Source of the DNA: RGIG5579 sp045655865
GTDB taxonomy: Bacteria > Bacillota > Clostridia > Oscillospirales > SIG627
Direction of reading: 5' to 3'
Length of the DNA stretch: 29,304 bases
Assembly (NCBI GenBank): GCA_045655865.1
Contig: JAZOQB010000048.1
Span: 1 to 29,304 of the forward strand
Position numbers and translations under genes: made by a program. Below are positions 14,101 to 22,332 of this stretch, one piece after another (within the stretch, counting starts at the first letter, position 1; the number at the start of each line of letters is the position of its first letter). Under the pieces are notes generated by a model, which was not told the origin of the DNA, did no database searches, and was given only the letters and a program-made list of their open reading frames with translations.

Positions 14101-16122
14101 ATGCCAAACATTCAGATTTTGGACGTGCAAACTGCCAATCTCATCGCCGCAGGCGAAGTGGTGGAACGTCCCGCCAACGTGTTCAAGGAACTGGTGGAAA
14201 ACGCCATTGACGCGAAAAGCTCTGCCATTATTACCGAAAGCGAAGAGGGGGGCGTGGCTCTCATTCGCGTCACCGACAACGGATGCGGCATGGAAAAAGA
14301 GGACCTCCCTCTCTCCATTCGTCGACACGCCACCAGTAAAATTCGCAGCGGATCGGATCTTGCCGCCATCTCCACTCTGGGCTTCCGGGGAGAAGCCTTG
14401 GCTGCCATTTCTTCCACATCCCGCTTTACCGTCCTTTCCAAGAGAAAGGGTTCTCTCTCCGGGTATCAGATGACAGTGGAGGGAGAAGATGTACTCAGCT
14501 TGGAAGAGTGCGGCTGCGCCGACGGCACCACCGTTATCGTCAGAGACCTGTTTTTCAATCAGCCCGCCCGACGAAAGTTCTTAAAACGTGCCCAAACGGA
14601 AAACGCCGCGATTTTGCAGTATCTTCAGCGGATCGCCGTCTCTCACCCGGAAATCGCCTTTAAACACATTTGTGACGGCGCGGTAAAGCTACAAACCGTA
14701 GGAAATGGAAAATTATCCGACTGTATTTATTCCGTTTACGGTTCCTCTTTCTTTTCCTCTCTGGTACCGCTAAGGGAAAATCAAATTGGTCCTTTTGCGA
14801 TCAAAGGTTATATCACCCGTCCGGAGATGGCCCGAAATAACCACAGCGACCAAAGCTTTTACATCAATTCCCGTTATGTAAAATCCCGTACCATGCAGTT
14901 CGCTCTGGAGGATGCTTACAAAAGCTTTGTAAAAAGTGAAAAATTCCCCGGCTGCGTCTTGTTTTTGGAGATCGATCCCGGAATGGTGGACGTAAACGTT
15001 CACCCCGCTAAACTGGAAGTACGCTTTTCCGATGAGAGAGCCGTTTACAACGCAGTCTATCAAGCCGTACGAGACACCCTCTCTGGCCTCTCCAACCGTC
15101 TGGCCCTGGAGGATTATCAGCGGGCGGTAAAAATGGCTGAGGAAAAGCCGGATACCGTGATCCCAAAAATACATGAAACAAAACCGGCGCCTTCTGTTTC
15201 CCCTCAGGTGAAAAGCGGTGCTTTCCGAGAAAAAAGCTTTGACCTGCCCTTATTCTCCTCAGCTCCCAGCCGTGGAAGATCTCCTCTGATTCCAAAAAAT
15301 GAAGAGATCGCCCCGAAAAAGGTTACGGTAAAATCAGCGGACTTTCTCCGTGACTTGTCCGAGCCAAAAAAAGTCACGGAACCGGAAATTGTCCCGCCGA
15401 AGACAACAGTACAAGAGTCTCCCTTATTCTCCCAAACCCAAAAGGCGCCTCAGGCCGTCCCGGCGGAAAAACCGGAGTCTTCCACGCAACTGGCAATGGA
15501 AAACGCTTTGGGAAAAGAAAAAGAGAACAATCCCATCTCCGGGCTCGGAGTGATCCGAGGCGTGGTCTTTCATGCCTTTATCCTCTACGAGACCCAGGAT
15601 CGCCTGTACCTGATCGATAAACACGCCGCCCACGAGCGAATCCTTTACGAAGCATTAAAGAAAAGCCACTCGTCTGACGCCATTCAGCTCTTTCTGGATC
15701 CGCTTTTGCTATGTCTTTCTCCCCTGGAAGGGGCCGCCCTTTCTGAACATTTGCCGGAAATGAATCAGGCTGGTTTCCTTCTGGAAGAATTCGGAGAAGG
15801 AAGCTTTCTCTTGAGAGGAGTTCCTCTGGAATTTGTATCTCTTTCCGGCGAGGCTATCCTCTCTCTTCTGGAAGAGAGCGCCCGAGAATTGCAGCTGGGA
15901 GGAAAAGCGACCGGTGCCGGAGAAAAGCTCTTTGATCGCACGCTGTATTCCATGGCCTGCAAAGCTGCGGTAAAAGCGGGGATCCCAACCAAAGAGAGCG
16001 ATCACCAATGGATCGTGGAAAAGCTTCGCGAGATGGACAACGTCATCGTCTGTCCCCACGGTCGTCCGATCCTTGCAAGCTTTACAAAAAAACAACTGGA
16101 AAATCTGTTTTTGAGAACCTAA
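14101..16122 (+). CDS. mutL: DNA mismatch repair protein MutL (endonuclease type)
   Basis: The 673-residue protein has an N-terminal GHKL ATPase (ELVENAIDA at 30-38, DNGCGM at 59-64, GFRGEAL at 94-100), a Pro/Lys-rich linker (about 345-480) and a C-terminal nuclease domain. The metal-binding motif is DKHAAHERILYE at 506-517, so the organism probably uses nicking MutL and no MutH. The second position is Lys where Gln is most common; the essential Asp, His and two Glu are kept. ACK (619-621) and CPHGRP (651-656) complete the nuclease site. QLFLDP at the start of the C-terminal domain may be the sliding-clamp contact. I start at 14101, which follows AAAGGAG; an in-frame ATG 14 codons upstream lacks a site. 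Confidence 0.97.
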   Translation: MPNIQILDVQTANLIAAGEVVERPANVFKELVENAIDAKSSAIITESEEGGVALIRVTDNGCGMEKEDLPLSIRRHATSKIRSGSDLAAISTLGFRGEALAAISSTSRFTVLSKRKGSLSGYQMTVEGEDVLSLEECGCADGTTVIVRDLFFNQPARRKFLKRAQTENAAILQYLQRIAVSHPEIAFKHICDGAVKLQTVGNGKLSDCIYSVYGSSFFSSLVPLRENQIGPFAIKGYITRPEMARNNHSDQSFYINSRYVKSRTMQFALEDAYKSFVKSEKFPGCVLFLEIDPGMVDVNVHPAKLEVRFSDERAVYNAVYQAVRDTLSGLSNRLALEDYQRAVKMAEEKPDTVIPKIHETKPAPSVSPQVKSGAFREKSFDLPLFSSAPSRGRSPLIPKNEEIAPKKVTVKSADFLRDLSEPKKVTEPEIVPPKTTVQESPLFSQTQKAPQAVPAEKPESSTQLAMENALGKEKENNPISGLGVIRGVVFHAFILYETQDRLYLIDKHAAHERILYEALKKSHSSDAIQLFLDPLLLCLSPLEGAALSEHLPEMNQAGFLLEEFGEGSFLLRGVPLEFVSLSGEAILSLLEESARELQLGGKATGAGEKLFDRTLYSMACKAAVKAGIPTKESDHQWIVEKLREMDNVIVCPHGRPILASFTKKQLENLFLRT

Positions 16123-16132
16123 GGAGAAAATC

Positions 16133-16711
16133 ATGGCAAAAATTACCTGGCCGGGTGCCACCCTTTTATCCCCGGTGCCGGCAGTATTGATCAGCTCCGG
16201 TACCATGGAAAATCCCAATCTTGCCACAGTAGCCTGGACCGGGATCACCTGCTCTGAGCCCCCGATGACCTATATTTCCCTGCGCCCCTCCCGCCACTCT
16301 CACAAGATCATCTCCCAAACAGGGGAATTTGCCATCAATCTGACCACCGCTTCCTTGGCCCGAGCCACCGATGCTTGCGGCGTTTACAGCGGCGCGAAAA
16401 TGAATAAATGGAAGGCCTATTCTCTCACTCCGGAAAAAGCCTCCAAGATCTTATGTCCCATTCTGGCGCAAAGCCCCCTTTCCCTGGAATGCAGGGTAAC
16501 GGAAGTGAAGCACTTGGGAAGTCACGATCTGTTTCTGGCAGAAATTGTAGCTGTGGATGTGGAAGAAGAGCTTGTAGACCAAAACGGAAAGCTGGACCTG
16601 CGAAAAACCAACCTCATGGCCTATTCTCACGGAGATTATATCCAGCTGGGGAAAAAAGTCGGTTCCTTTGGATTTGCCGTAAGAAAAAAGAAAAAAGGTC
16701 TCTCTAAATGA
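16133..16711 (+). CDS. Flavin reductase-like FMN-binding protein
   Basis: The 192-residue protein matches the flavin reductase / DIM6-NTAB split-barrel family: TLLSPVPAVLISSGT, NLATVAWTG, then EPPMTYISLRPSRHSHKII and GEFAINL, the FMN-phosphate and isoalloxazine-binding parts. Clostridial relatives are typically annotated as flavin reductase or flavoredoxin and carry FMN for electron transfer; the redox partner is unknown. The C-terminus is very basic (RKKKKGLSK). It starts ten bases after mutL, with TAAGGAGAA overlapping the mutL stop, so it is cotranscribed with the repair genes. In many Firmicutes miaA occupies this place; miaA is not in the window. Confidence 0.88.
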   Translation: MAKITWPGATLLSPVPAVLISSGTMENPNLATVAWTGITCSEPPMTYISLRPSRHSHKIISQTGEFAINLTTASLARATDACGVYSGAKMNKWKAYSLTPEKASKILCPILAQSPLSLECRVTEVKHLGSHDLFLAEIVAVDVEEELVDQNGKLDLRKTNLMAYSHGDYIQLGKKVGSFGFAVRKKKKGLSK

Positions 16712-16729
16712 AAAATTCCCTGGTTTGCT

Positions 16730-16759
16730 CTTGACAAATACGGCAATATCGCCTATAAT
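16730..16759 (+). promoter_or_regulatory. Sigma-A promoter of the serine tRNA genes
   Basis: TTGACA (16730-16735), an 18-bp spacer and TATAAT (16754-16759) are both consensus boxes. Transcription would begin near 16766, just before tRNA-Ser(UGA). Confidence 0.88.
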
Positions 16760-16777
16760 CATCCTTGTCCCCAATTT

Positions 16778-16866
16778 GGAGGGATATCGAAGTGGTCATA
16801 ACGAGGCGGTCTTGAAAACCGTTTGGGAGTAATCCCACAAGGGTTCGAATCCCTTTCCCTCCGCCA
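16778..16866 (+). tRNA. tRNA-Ser (anticodon UGA)
   Basis: The 89-nt class II tRNA has acceptor stem GGAGGGA / TCCCTCC, anticodon stem CGGTC...  closed around a loop with TGA, a long variable arm (TGGGAGTAATCCCA), T-arm GGGTTCGAATCCC, discriminator G and encoded CCA. It reads UCN serine codons. Confidence 0.97.
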
Positions 16867-16869
16867 GTG

Positions 16870-16895
16870 AAAAAGATCACCTCGGTGGTCTTTTT
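16870..16895 (+). terminator. Hairpin after tRNA-Ser(UGA)
   Basis: AAAAAGATCACC (the A-run from 16870) pairs with GGTGGTCTTTTT (16884-16895), followed by a T-rich tail. It separates the two serine tRNA genes, so the second may have its own weak promoter (TACGAT at about 16925) or depend on readthrough. Confidence 0.75.
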
Positions 16896-16932
16896 CTTTG
16901 CTCTTTTAAAAAGACCGCACACGATACGATTT

Positions 16933-17026
16933 GGAGAAGTACCCAAGCAGGTCGAAGGGGACGGTTTGCTAAACCGTTAGGTCGGATTATTCTGGCGCCG
17001 GGGTTCAAATCCCCGCTTCTCCGCCA
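16933..17026 (+). tRNA. tRNA-Ser (anticodon GCU)
   Basis: The 94-nt class II tRNA has acceptor stem GGAGAAG / CTTCTCC, anticodon stem ACGGT / ACCGT around a loop with GCT, a long variable arm, T-arm GGGGTTCAAATCCCC and encoded GCCA end. It reads AGU and AGC. Confidence 0.97.
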
Positions 17027-17030
17027 CGAG

Positions 17031-17068
17031 AAAAGTCACTTTTGTCTACCGACAAAGGTGACTTTTTT
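17031..17068 (+). terminator. Strong terminator after tRNA-Ser(GCU)
   Basis: AAAAGTCACTTTTGTC (17031-17046) pairs with GACAAAGGTGACTTTT (17051-17066) around a four-base loop, followed by a T-run. Confidence 0.9.
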
Positions 17069-17178
17069 CAATACAATCCACCCTTCCGACGGAATAACTC
17101 TCCGGGCCTCTTAGTTCTCCTTTCGTGGTATATTGCCCCGCTGTGCGTCATACAATATGAAAAAAAGGCGGTGGTATT

Positions 17179-17655
17179 ATGTGGCGAAAATGGAAGCCCT
17201 ATCTGATCTCTATTTTGATCGCTTTGGGCGTTGGTGGGCTTTCGGCGTTTTTGACTCGTGGCGATATGAACCTTTCCGGAGAGATCATCTTTCCTCCGCT
17301 ATCTCCTCCTGCTTTCTTGTTTCCCATTGTATGGACTATCCTTTTCCTTCTTATGGGAATCAGTGCCGGCATGATCTTCGTTCAAAAAGACAAGAATCTT
17401 CCGGCGGCGCAAAACGGGCTATTTAGCTATGGGGCAAGCCTTGTGGTAAACTTTTTCTGGAGCATCATCTTCTTTCGGTTCCGAGCGTTCACCTTTGCCT
17501 TTTTCTGGCTCTTATGCCTCCTGTTTCTCATTGTGCGCACCATTTATTGTTACTGGCGCGTGTCCCCTCTGGCGGCAAAGCTCCAGATCCCTTATGCCCT
17601 TTGGGTCACCTTTGCCGGATATTTAAACCTCGGGATTGCCATACTCAATCCATAA
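17179..17655 (+). CDS. TspO/MBR family membrane protein
   Basis: The 158-residue protein has five predicted membrane helices and the family signature PPLSPPAFLFPIVWTILFLLMGISA near residues 39-63 (the conserved Pro-Pro and Trp-Thr pair), then the NFFWSIIFF helix and the closing LWVTFAGYLNLGIAILN. TspO proteins bind porphyrins and sterol-like ligands and are linked to stress responses or tetrapyrrole handling; the ligand here is unknown. The ATG follows AAAGGCGGTGG, the same style of site seen before the acyltransferase and the U32 gene. It stands alone between the serine tRNA terminator and the convergent gerQ-like gene. A TACAAT box at 17151-17156 may be its -10, but no good -35 is visible. 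Confidence 0.93.
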   Translation: MWRKWKPYLISILIALGVGGLSAFLTRGDMNLSGEIIFPPLSPPAFLFPIVWTILFLLMGISAGMIFVQKDKNLPAAQNGLFSYGASLVVNFFWSIIFFRFRAFTFAFFWLLCLLFLIVRTIYCYWRVSPLAAKLQIPYALWVTFAGYLNLGIAILNP

Positions 17656-17679
17656 GACCTCTTTCCATCACAGAAAATG

Positions 17680-17703
17680 GCCCGGAGCAAAAATGCTCCG
17701 GGC
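17680..17703. terminator. Terminator between tspO and the gerQ-like gene
   Basis: GCCCGGAGCA (17680-17689) pairs with TGCTCCGGGC (17694-17703) around AAAA. The downstream plus-strand sequence is CT-rich with short T-runs. It probably serves both convergent genes. Confidence 0.75.
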
Positions 17704-17708
17704 TTCTT

Positions 17709-18098
17709 TCACAGCCCTTGCCCCTGGGTGTTTCGTGGCAAGGCGTTGTAGTTTTGATTGGGGCGCTGACCGGGGTAATAAAAATAAGTAAATTTAATGG
17801 AATATAAGTCGCAGACGATATAGTTGTTAATGACATCATCATACAAAACCACGTAACTGGTTCCCACAAGGTACAAAATGCCCTGCTTACGGACGATGGA
17901 CTGGGTTCCGATGAGAAATTCGATCACCACGTACTGTCCGATATTATTGGTCAGCACCTTCTGCACCGAGCCCTCCATATCGGGGCCGTTAAAGCTCTGC
18001 TGAGGAGGAGAGGAAAACTGATCGTTGTTTTGATTGAGATGCATGGGATAGCGGGGGGATGACTGCTGTTGGTTTTGCGGTTGATAATACGAATCCAT
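17709..18098 (-). CDS. gerQ: Spore coat protein GerQ-like
   Basis: The 129-residue protein has a disordered Gln/Asn/Pro-rich head (1-42, with runs such as QPQNQQQ) and a compact domain (43-110: VQKVLTNNIGQYVVIEFL, then GILYLVGTSYVVLYDD and YSIKFTYFYY) that resembles the GerQ core, followed by a second Pro/Asn/Gln tail. GerQ is a coat protein needed to place CwlJ in the coat and is cross-linked by transglutaminase through its Gln-rich part in Bacillus. The gene directly follows the CwlJ-like gene, 14 bases apart, with AAAGGAG before its ATG. The pairing strongly supports the call, since sequence similarity in this family is modest and I assess it by eye only. Confidence 0.78.
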   Translation of the reverse strand: MDSYYQPQNQQQSSPRYPMHLNQNNDQFSSPPQQSFNGPDMEGSVQKVLTNNIGQYVVIEFLIGTQSIVRKQGILYLVGTSYVVLYDDVINNYIVCDLYSIKFTYFYYPGQRPNQNYNALPRNTQGQGL

Positions 18099-18112
18099 AA
18101 GATCTCCTTTCG

Positions 18113-18550
18113 TTAAGTGGAAGCGTAAGCGGAAGTAGGGTTGTAAAAGCAGTGCTCGCCGATGCGGATGACAAAACTTCCCACATTAGATGGGAAATTT
18201 TGTGGGCAAGTGCTGGAGTAAGGATTGAAAAACCAAAGGGCCTGTCCAAGATTGGTGAGCCTGTTTCCCGCAATGGCCCAATCCGCAATATCGTAGTGAA
18301 CGTCCGTGGGATTCATGTTGTAAATGTTCTGCCGGTTATACCGTCCTCCCACGGTCTCCATAGCACAGGTAAATTGTCCCGGCTGAAAGATCACATCCCG
18401 GATTGTTTTTCCAACCCTGCCGTATTCCCCTTTTGTGGTCTGCACCCGATTCATCACAACGCTGGCAACGGCACGCATCCCGTTGTCCCCTTCGCCACCA
18501 GCCTCACATTGTACAAGTCTAGCCAAAAGTTCCCGGTCGGAATATGCCAT
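18113..18550 (-). CDS. cwlJ: Spore cortex hydrolase, SleB/CwlJ family (CwlJ-like)
   Basis: The 145-residue protein is a bare Hydrolase_2 (SleB/CwlJ) catalytic domain: LLARLVQCEAGGEGDNGMRAV at the start with the catalytic Glu16, then VVMNRV, FQPGQFTC and the closing GSFVIRIGEHCFYNP. It lacks a signal peptide and a peptidoglycan-binding domain, which is how CwlJ differs from SleB. CwlJ degrades muramic-delta-lactam-containing cortex during germination and sits in the coat with GerQ, whose gene is next in the operon. The ribosome binding site is nearly perfect (AAGGAGGTGA). A sigma-K-like promoter lies about 35 bases upstream, fitting mother-cell expression. Confidence 0.9.
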   Translation of the reverse strand: MAYSDRELLARLVQCEAGGEGDNGMRAVASVVMNRVQTTKGEYGRVGKTIRDVIFQPGQFTCAMETVGGRYNRQNIYNMNPTDVHYDIADWAIAGNRLTNLGQALWFFNPYSSTCPQNFPSNVGSFVIRIGEHCFYNPTSAYAST

Positions 18551-18584
18551 CTTTTCACCTCCTTTTCCGGGAAAAGGTCTAATC

Positions 18585-18613
18585 TATCCTATGAAAAGAA
18601 GGGGGATTTGGTG
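18585..18613 (-). promoter_or_regulatory. Sigma-K-like (mother-cell) promoter of cwlJ-gerQ
   Basis: On the minus strand, CACC (18613-18610), a 16-bp spacer and CATAGGATA (18593-18585) match the sigma-K pattern (MACM, 16-17 bp, CATANNNTA). The -10 also partly fits sigma-E, but no sigma-E -35 is seen. It is divergent from the parvulin promoter. Confidence 0.5.
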
Positions 18614-18622
18614 TGCTTTTTC

Positions 18623-18651
18623 TTGATTTTCTCCCACATACGTGATATACT
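18623..18651 (+). promoter_or_regulatory. Sigma-A promoter of the parvulin gene
   Basis: TTGATT (18623-18628), a 17-bp spacer and TATACT (18646-18651), about 30 bases before the start codon. Confidence 0.7.
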
Positions 18652-18682
18652 GAAAAAAGACAACAAAGAAGGAGAAAGAACC

Positions 18683-19441
18683 ATGAACGGACAAAATCAG
18701 ATTCTTGCCAGAGTCGGGGCTAAAGTCATTACGGAAGCAGATGTGCAAAATATGCTCATGAGCCTTGGCCAGCGCGGTCAGCAATACAACTCCCCCCAGG
18801 GAAAGAAAGTTATTCTAGATCAGCTCATCAATAAGGAGTTGATCCTGGCAGATGCCGGAAAGAACCTTCTGGAGCACGATCCGGAGTTCAAGGCGGAATT
18901 AGAAAAACTGAAAAGAGAGCTTTTGGCAAACTTCTACGTAGAAAAATTTCTCCGGGACGTGAAGGTAACCGAGGAAGAAATGAAAACGTATTTTGAGTCT
19001 CACCCGGAGGAATTTGCCGGAGAGGAGACCGTGCGGGCCAGCCACATTCTGGTGGAAGAAGAAGAAAAAGCAAAAGATATTCTCACTCGCATCCAAACGG
19101 GGGAAATTACATTTGAAGACGCCGCTCGCGCATTCAGCATGTGCCCCTCTAAAGAGAAAGGCGGCGATTTGGGCGAATTTGGAAAAGGCATGATGGTCAA
19201 AGAATTCGATCAGGCCTGCTTTGAAATGGCCGAAGGAGAGATGAGAGGTCCGGTGAAAACCCAGTTCGGCTATCATCTGATCCGCCTGGAGAAGAAAAAT
19301 GCGGCCAAAGCCTTGACCTTTGAAGAAGCCAAAGGGGAGATTTCGGAAAAAATGCTGGCCGAAGCTCAGCACAAGGCTTACCAGAGCAAAATGAACCAGC
19401 TTCGCATTCTCTATCCTGTGGATTACTCGGGGATGCTGTAA
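18683..19441 (+). CDS. Parvulin-type peptidylprolyl isomerase
   Basis: The 252-residue protein has a SurA-like N-terminal helical part (1-105) and a parvulin domain (about 112-205: RASHILVEEEEKAKDILTRI, then FSMCPSKEKGGDLGEFGKGMMVKEFD and FGYHLIRLEKK). It catalyses cis-trans isomerisation of prolyl bonds and acts as a chaperone. Unlike PrsA it has no signal peptide or lipobox, so it is predicted to be cytosolic. I place the start at ATG 18683 because GAAGGAGAAAG lies before it and the promoter ends at 18651; the frame stays open far upstream but there overlaps cwlJ on the other strand. It is a single-gene unit with a strong terminator. Confidence 0.92.
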   Translation: MNGQNQILARVGAKVITEADVQNMLMSLGQRGQQYNSPQGKKVILDQLINKELILADAGKNLLEHDPEFKAELEKLKRELLANFYVEKFLRDVKVTEEEMKTYFESHPEEFAGEETVRASHILVEEEEKAKDILTRIQTGEITFEDAARAFSMCPSKEKGGDLGEFGKGMMVKEFDQACFEMAEGEMRGPVKTQFGYHLIRLEKKNAAKALTFEEAKGEISEKMLAEAQHKAYQSKMNQLRILYPVDYSGML

Positions 19442-19471
19442 TTGAAAGGCTTTGCCTGAGTGAAAACAGAT

Positions 19472-19508
19472 AAAAAAGAGCTCGAAAAACATTTTCGAGC
19501 TCTTTTTT
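19472..19508. terminator. Bidirectional terminator between the parvulin gene and the ABC operon
   Basis: AAAAAAGAGCTCGAAAA (19472-19488) pairs with TTTTCGAGCTCTTTTTT (19492-19508). The 17-bp stem has T-runs on both strands. Confidence 0.92.
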
Positions 19509-19518
19509 CTTTTTTCTT

Positions 19519-22332
19519 TTACCGACCGCGGATAGCGTCCAGGGGCTCTTTGGAAGCGGCCTTTTTTACCGGCAAAAAGCTACCCCATGCCGCCACCAAA
19601 ACACTGACGCCAAACAGCAAAAACCACTGCCGAACAGAAAAATTCAAAACGGTGATCAAAATTCCGGTCTCCGTACGAACAAAGTGGTTGATCAGCTGAA
19701 CCGCACTAAAGGTTCCCAGAGCGGAAAGGACGAAATTGATCATCGCTATCACAAAGCTCTCGGAGAAGAAAATACGAAACACATCGTTGGAACGGGCGCC
19801 GATCGCCCGCAAAATTCCGATCTGCTCTTTCTTGTAGACGATACTGGTTCCAATGAAATTGGCCAACATGAGAGAGGCAAAAACGGCAAAGCCGATGCCC
19901 ACGTAAAGAAAAGCCTTGGCAAGGACCCCAAGAAGTTCGTGGATCGCGTCCAATTCAAACACCACCGGGTTTTGAAGTTCATAGCGAACGTCGCTGTCCT
20001 CCCGGGTGCTAAAAGAGACCAGGCGGCGCACATCTTCTTCGTTTTCCGGCATTCTTCCCACTGCGTAGTTGAAAGTACCGTCATCCAAATTGACAAGGGG
20101 AGACACCAGTTTTTCGTGGGCTAAGATCACTTGACCCAACTCAGGTAAAAAACCGCTGTCATCAGGAAGAAGAACGCCAACGATATGAACATTCTTGACC
20201 TGTACCCCTTTCCCATCGTTATCCCAATTGCCACTACAGTAGATTTCCATAGGTCCCAGAGAGGCGGCTTGAGACAAAAGGCGATCCTTTTCCTCTTTTG
20301 TAAGCTTGGAATACAAAAGCTTTCCCTTTTCATCATAGGCATTTGGATTTTGACTCTGAAAGCCAATTGCGTCCAAAATGCTCTCCAAAGATATTACGAT
20401 CTGGTTTTCCTCTAATTTTGTTATTTCGCCATCTGTCCAAGCGATCTCGTACTTTCCTTTGTCCGAAAGCGTGCCGAGTCGATCGGCATTGAGGCCAAAA
20501 TAGTGCTCATCGTTCCCGATCTTCTCGCTCCATTCCACATTCATAAAGCCGTTTTGAACAGGGTAAAAATCGGGCTCTTCTTCCAGCATGGGCTTCAAAT
20601 GCCCCTCTCCCACCATGGCAACTTGAACCAGAGAATGGTTGCGAATCCCGACCAATTCCTGATAGAGCGCATAATCCACGATCAGATCCGCCGTGCTTTG
20701 GTCTTCATTTAATTGTGTAAGTGGGCGATACCGCTCCAAATCAAAATCGCAGTCCACCACACCCACGACGGTGTAGCTCTCGCCGTTTAAAGTAATCTGC
20801 CTTCCAAGCATATCCTGGGGGTGTGCGATGGTTTCATATTCCACCTTATCCCCCGGACCTGTCTTTGCAAAGCCGCCGATGTAGAACGTTTCACAAATAT
20901 AGGAGGAAATGAGCAGCTCGTTTTTGTTCCCCTGAGGAAGGCGTCCGACCAACAGTGGCATGTTCATCTGTTCCAGGAAATCTTCGTTCACTTCCGCAAA
21001 GCCGTTAAAGCCGTAGGGATAGATGTGGAACTGTGTTTGGGTAAACTGGGCATTGGTGTTATAGGTCTTATCAAAAACAAGATCCGCATTGTACGGGCAA
21101 AAAACGCCTTCCATGGCAACGCCGGTCTCTTCCCGGATCTGCTCCAGTTCCTCCTCTTTCATTTTATCGCCGCCACGGAAATAATAATCGCCCTCCGGGG
21201 AATACACGTACTTTTCCGTGCGAATCACGGCAGCGTAGTGAATATTGGAATCGATGATGGATCTTACACAGGTGGTAACGTGGTCATAGGCACTGAAGGT
21301 ATCCGAAAGACCAAAAAGCCCGAAGGCCACGCAGGAGAGGAGAATGGTAAAGGCCAGACGGATCTTCTTATGCTTCAGGGCACCGGCACCAATACGGAAG
21401 GCGACCTTCATGGGAAGGCGGGAAGCGATAAACCGGAATGGAGACCTTGTGTTTTGCTTTTCCGGCAAAACCGTTTCCCGGCTCTGTCTCTTTCCCCCTT
21501 CTGATACCCGTATTGAAAGGTCTCTTCCCTCTCGCAAGGCATCCAGGTAGGCATTGATCCGGCAGCGATCTTCCTCTGTAAGGCGATATCCCGAAGAAAG
21601 TGTGATGGTATCGTCCCGGAAAGAAAGTCCCCCCTTGCCGGGAGAACCGGTATCTTCCTGAAAGTATTCCCGGTCGGAAATGATTTTTCCATCCGCCAAT
21701 TCCACAATGCGATCGGCGTAGCGCAGAGCAAACTCCCGATCGTGGGACACTACGATCACAAGCTTTTCCCGAGAGAGCATTTTTAAAGTATCCAGTATTT
21801 GGCGGCCCGTCACGGAATCCAAGGCGCCGGTCGGTTCGTCTGCCAGAATGATCTTGGGATTCTTCACCAAAGCTCGTGCAATGGCTACTCTCTGTTTCTG
21901 ACCGCCGGAAAGCTCGTTTGGCCGGCGAGCGCCGTAACCCAAAAGGTCCACCTGAGATAAAATTCGGTTGACATCCTCATCCGTGGCCTTTTTCCCTTGC
22001 AATTCCAACGCCAAAGCGATATTGGCCCCCACGGTAAAGTCGTCCAGTATATTGTACTCTTGAAAAATAAATCCTACCAGAGTGTTACGGTAGGAATCAA
22101 AATCCGACTGACGGAACTTAGCGGTAGAAGTACCGGAAATCACCATATCTCCGGAGTCGTAGGAATCCAGCCCTCCCAAAAGGTTCAAAAGAGTGCTTTT
22201 TCCGCTACCGCTCTTTCCCAAAAGAAAGACCATCCCCGTCTCGGGCAACGATAGGTTAATTCCACAGAGCGCCTGAACCGGCACTCCCTTTTTCGGCTTA
22301 TAGGTTTTGGACAGATTCTTAATTTCCAGCAT
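19519..22332 (-). CDS. ABC transporter, ATPase fused to FtsX-type permease
   Basis: The 937-residue protein joins a MacB/LolD-type ATPase (1-225) to an FtsX-type permease. Walker A is GKSGSGKS (39-46), the Q-loop Gln is 91, the signature LSGGQ is 141-145, Walker B ends ADEP (164-167) and the switch His is 197. After a linker, one membrane helix (about 325-343) leads to a large extracellular domain (about 350-800), then three helices (about 803-828, 859-881, 903-922) with the family's KEQIGILRAIGA segment. This is the type VII (mechanotransmission) ABC topology; such proteins act on lipoproteins, antimicrobial peptides or cell-wall hydrolases rather than moving a solute across the membrane. 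Substrate unknown. It overlaps the preceding VTT gene by 14 bases and has AGGGAGAGA as ribosome binding site. Confidence 0.92.
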   Translation of the reverse strand: MLEIKNLSKTYKPKKGVPVQALCGINLSLPETGMVFLLGKSGSGKSTLLNLLGGLDSYDSGDMVISGTSTAKFRQSDFDSYRNTLVGFIFQEYNILDDFTVGANIALALELQGKKATDEDVNRILSQVDLLGYGARRPNELSGGQKQRVAIARALVKNPKIILADEPTGALDSVTGRQILDTLKMLSREKLVIVVSHDREFALRYADRIVELADGKIISDREYFQEDTGSPGKGGLSFRDDTITLSSGYRLTEEDRCRINAYLDALREGRDLSIRVSEGGKRQSRETVLPEKQNTRSPFRFIASRLPMKVAFRIGAGALKHKKIRLAFTILLSCVAFGLFGLSDTFSAYDHVTTCVRSIIDSNIHYAAVIRTEKYVYSPEGDYYFRGGDKMKEEELEQIREETGVAMEGVFCPYNADLVFDKTYNTNAQFTQTQFHIYPYGFNGFAEVNEDFLEQMNMPLLVGRLPQGNKNELLISSYICETFYIGGFAKTGPGDKVEYETIAHPQDMLGRQITLNGESYTVVGVVDCDFDLERYRPLTQLNEDQSTADLIVDYALYQELVGIRNHSLVQVAMVGEGHLKPMLEEEPDFYPVQNGFMNVEWSEKIGNDEHYFGLNADRLGTLSDKGKYEIAWTDGEITKLEENQIVISLESILDAIGFQSQNPNAYDEKGKLLYSKLTKEEKDRLLSQAASLGPMEIYCSGNWDNDGKGVQVKNVHIVGVLLPDDSGFLPELGQVILAHEKLVSPLVNLDDGTFNYAVGRMPENEEDVRRLVSFSTREDSDVRYELQNPVVFELDAIHELLGVLAKAFLYVGIGFAVFASLMLANFIGTSIVYKKEQIGILRAIGARSNDVFRIFFSESFVIAMINFVLSALGTFSAVQLINHFVRTETGILITVLNFSVRQWFLLFGVSVLVAAWGSFLPVKKAASKEPLDAIRGR

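Noticed and set aside
16778..17026. Tandem serine tRNAs as an integration site
   Set aside because: No integrase gene, no repeated tRNA 3' end and no change of base composition is seen next to them.
18152..18682. Upstream extension of the parvulin frame
   Set aside because: It would overlap cwlJ on the other strand and pass through the parvulin promoter; a good ribosome binding site precedes 18683.
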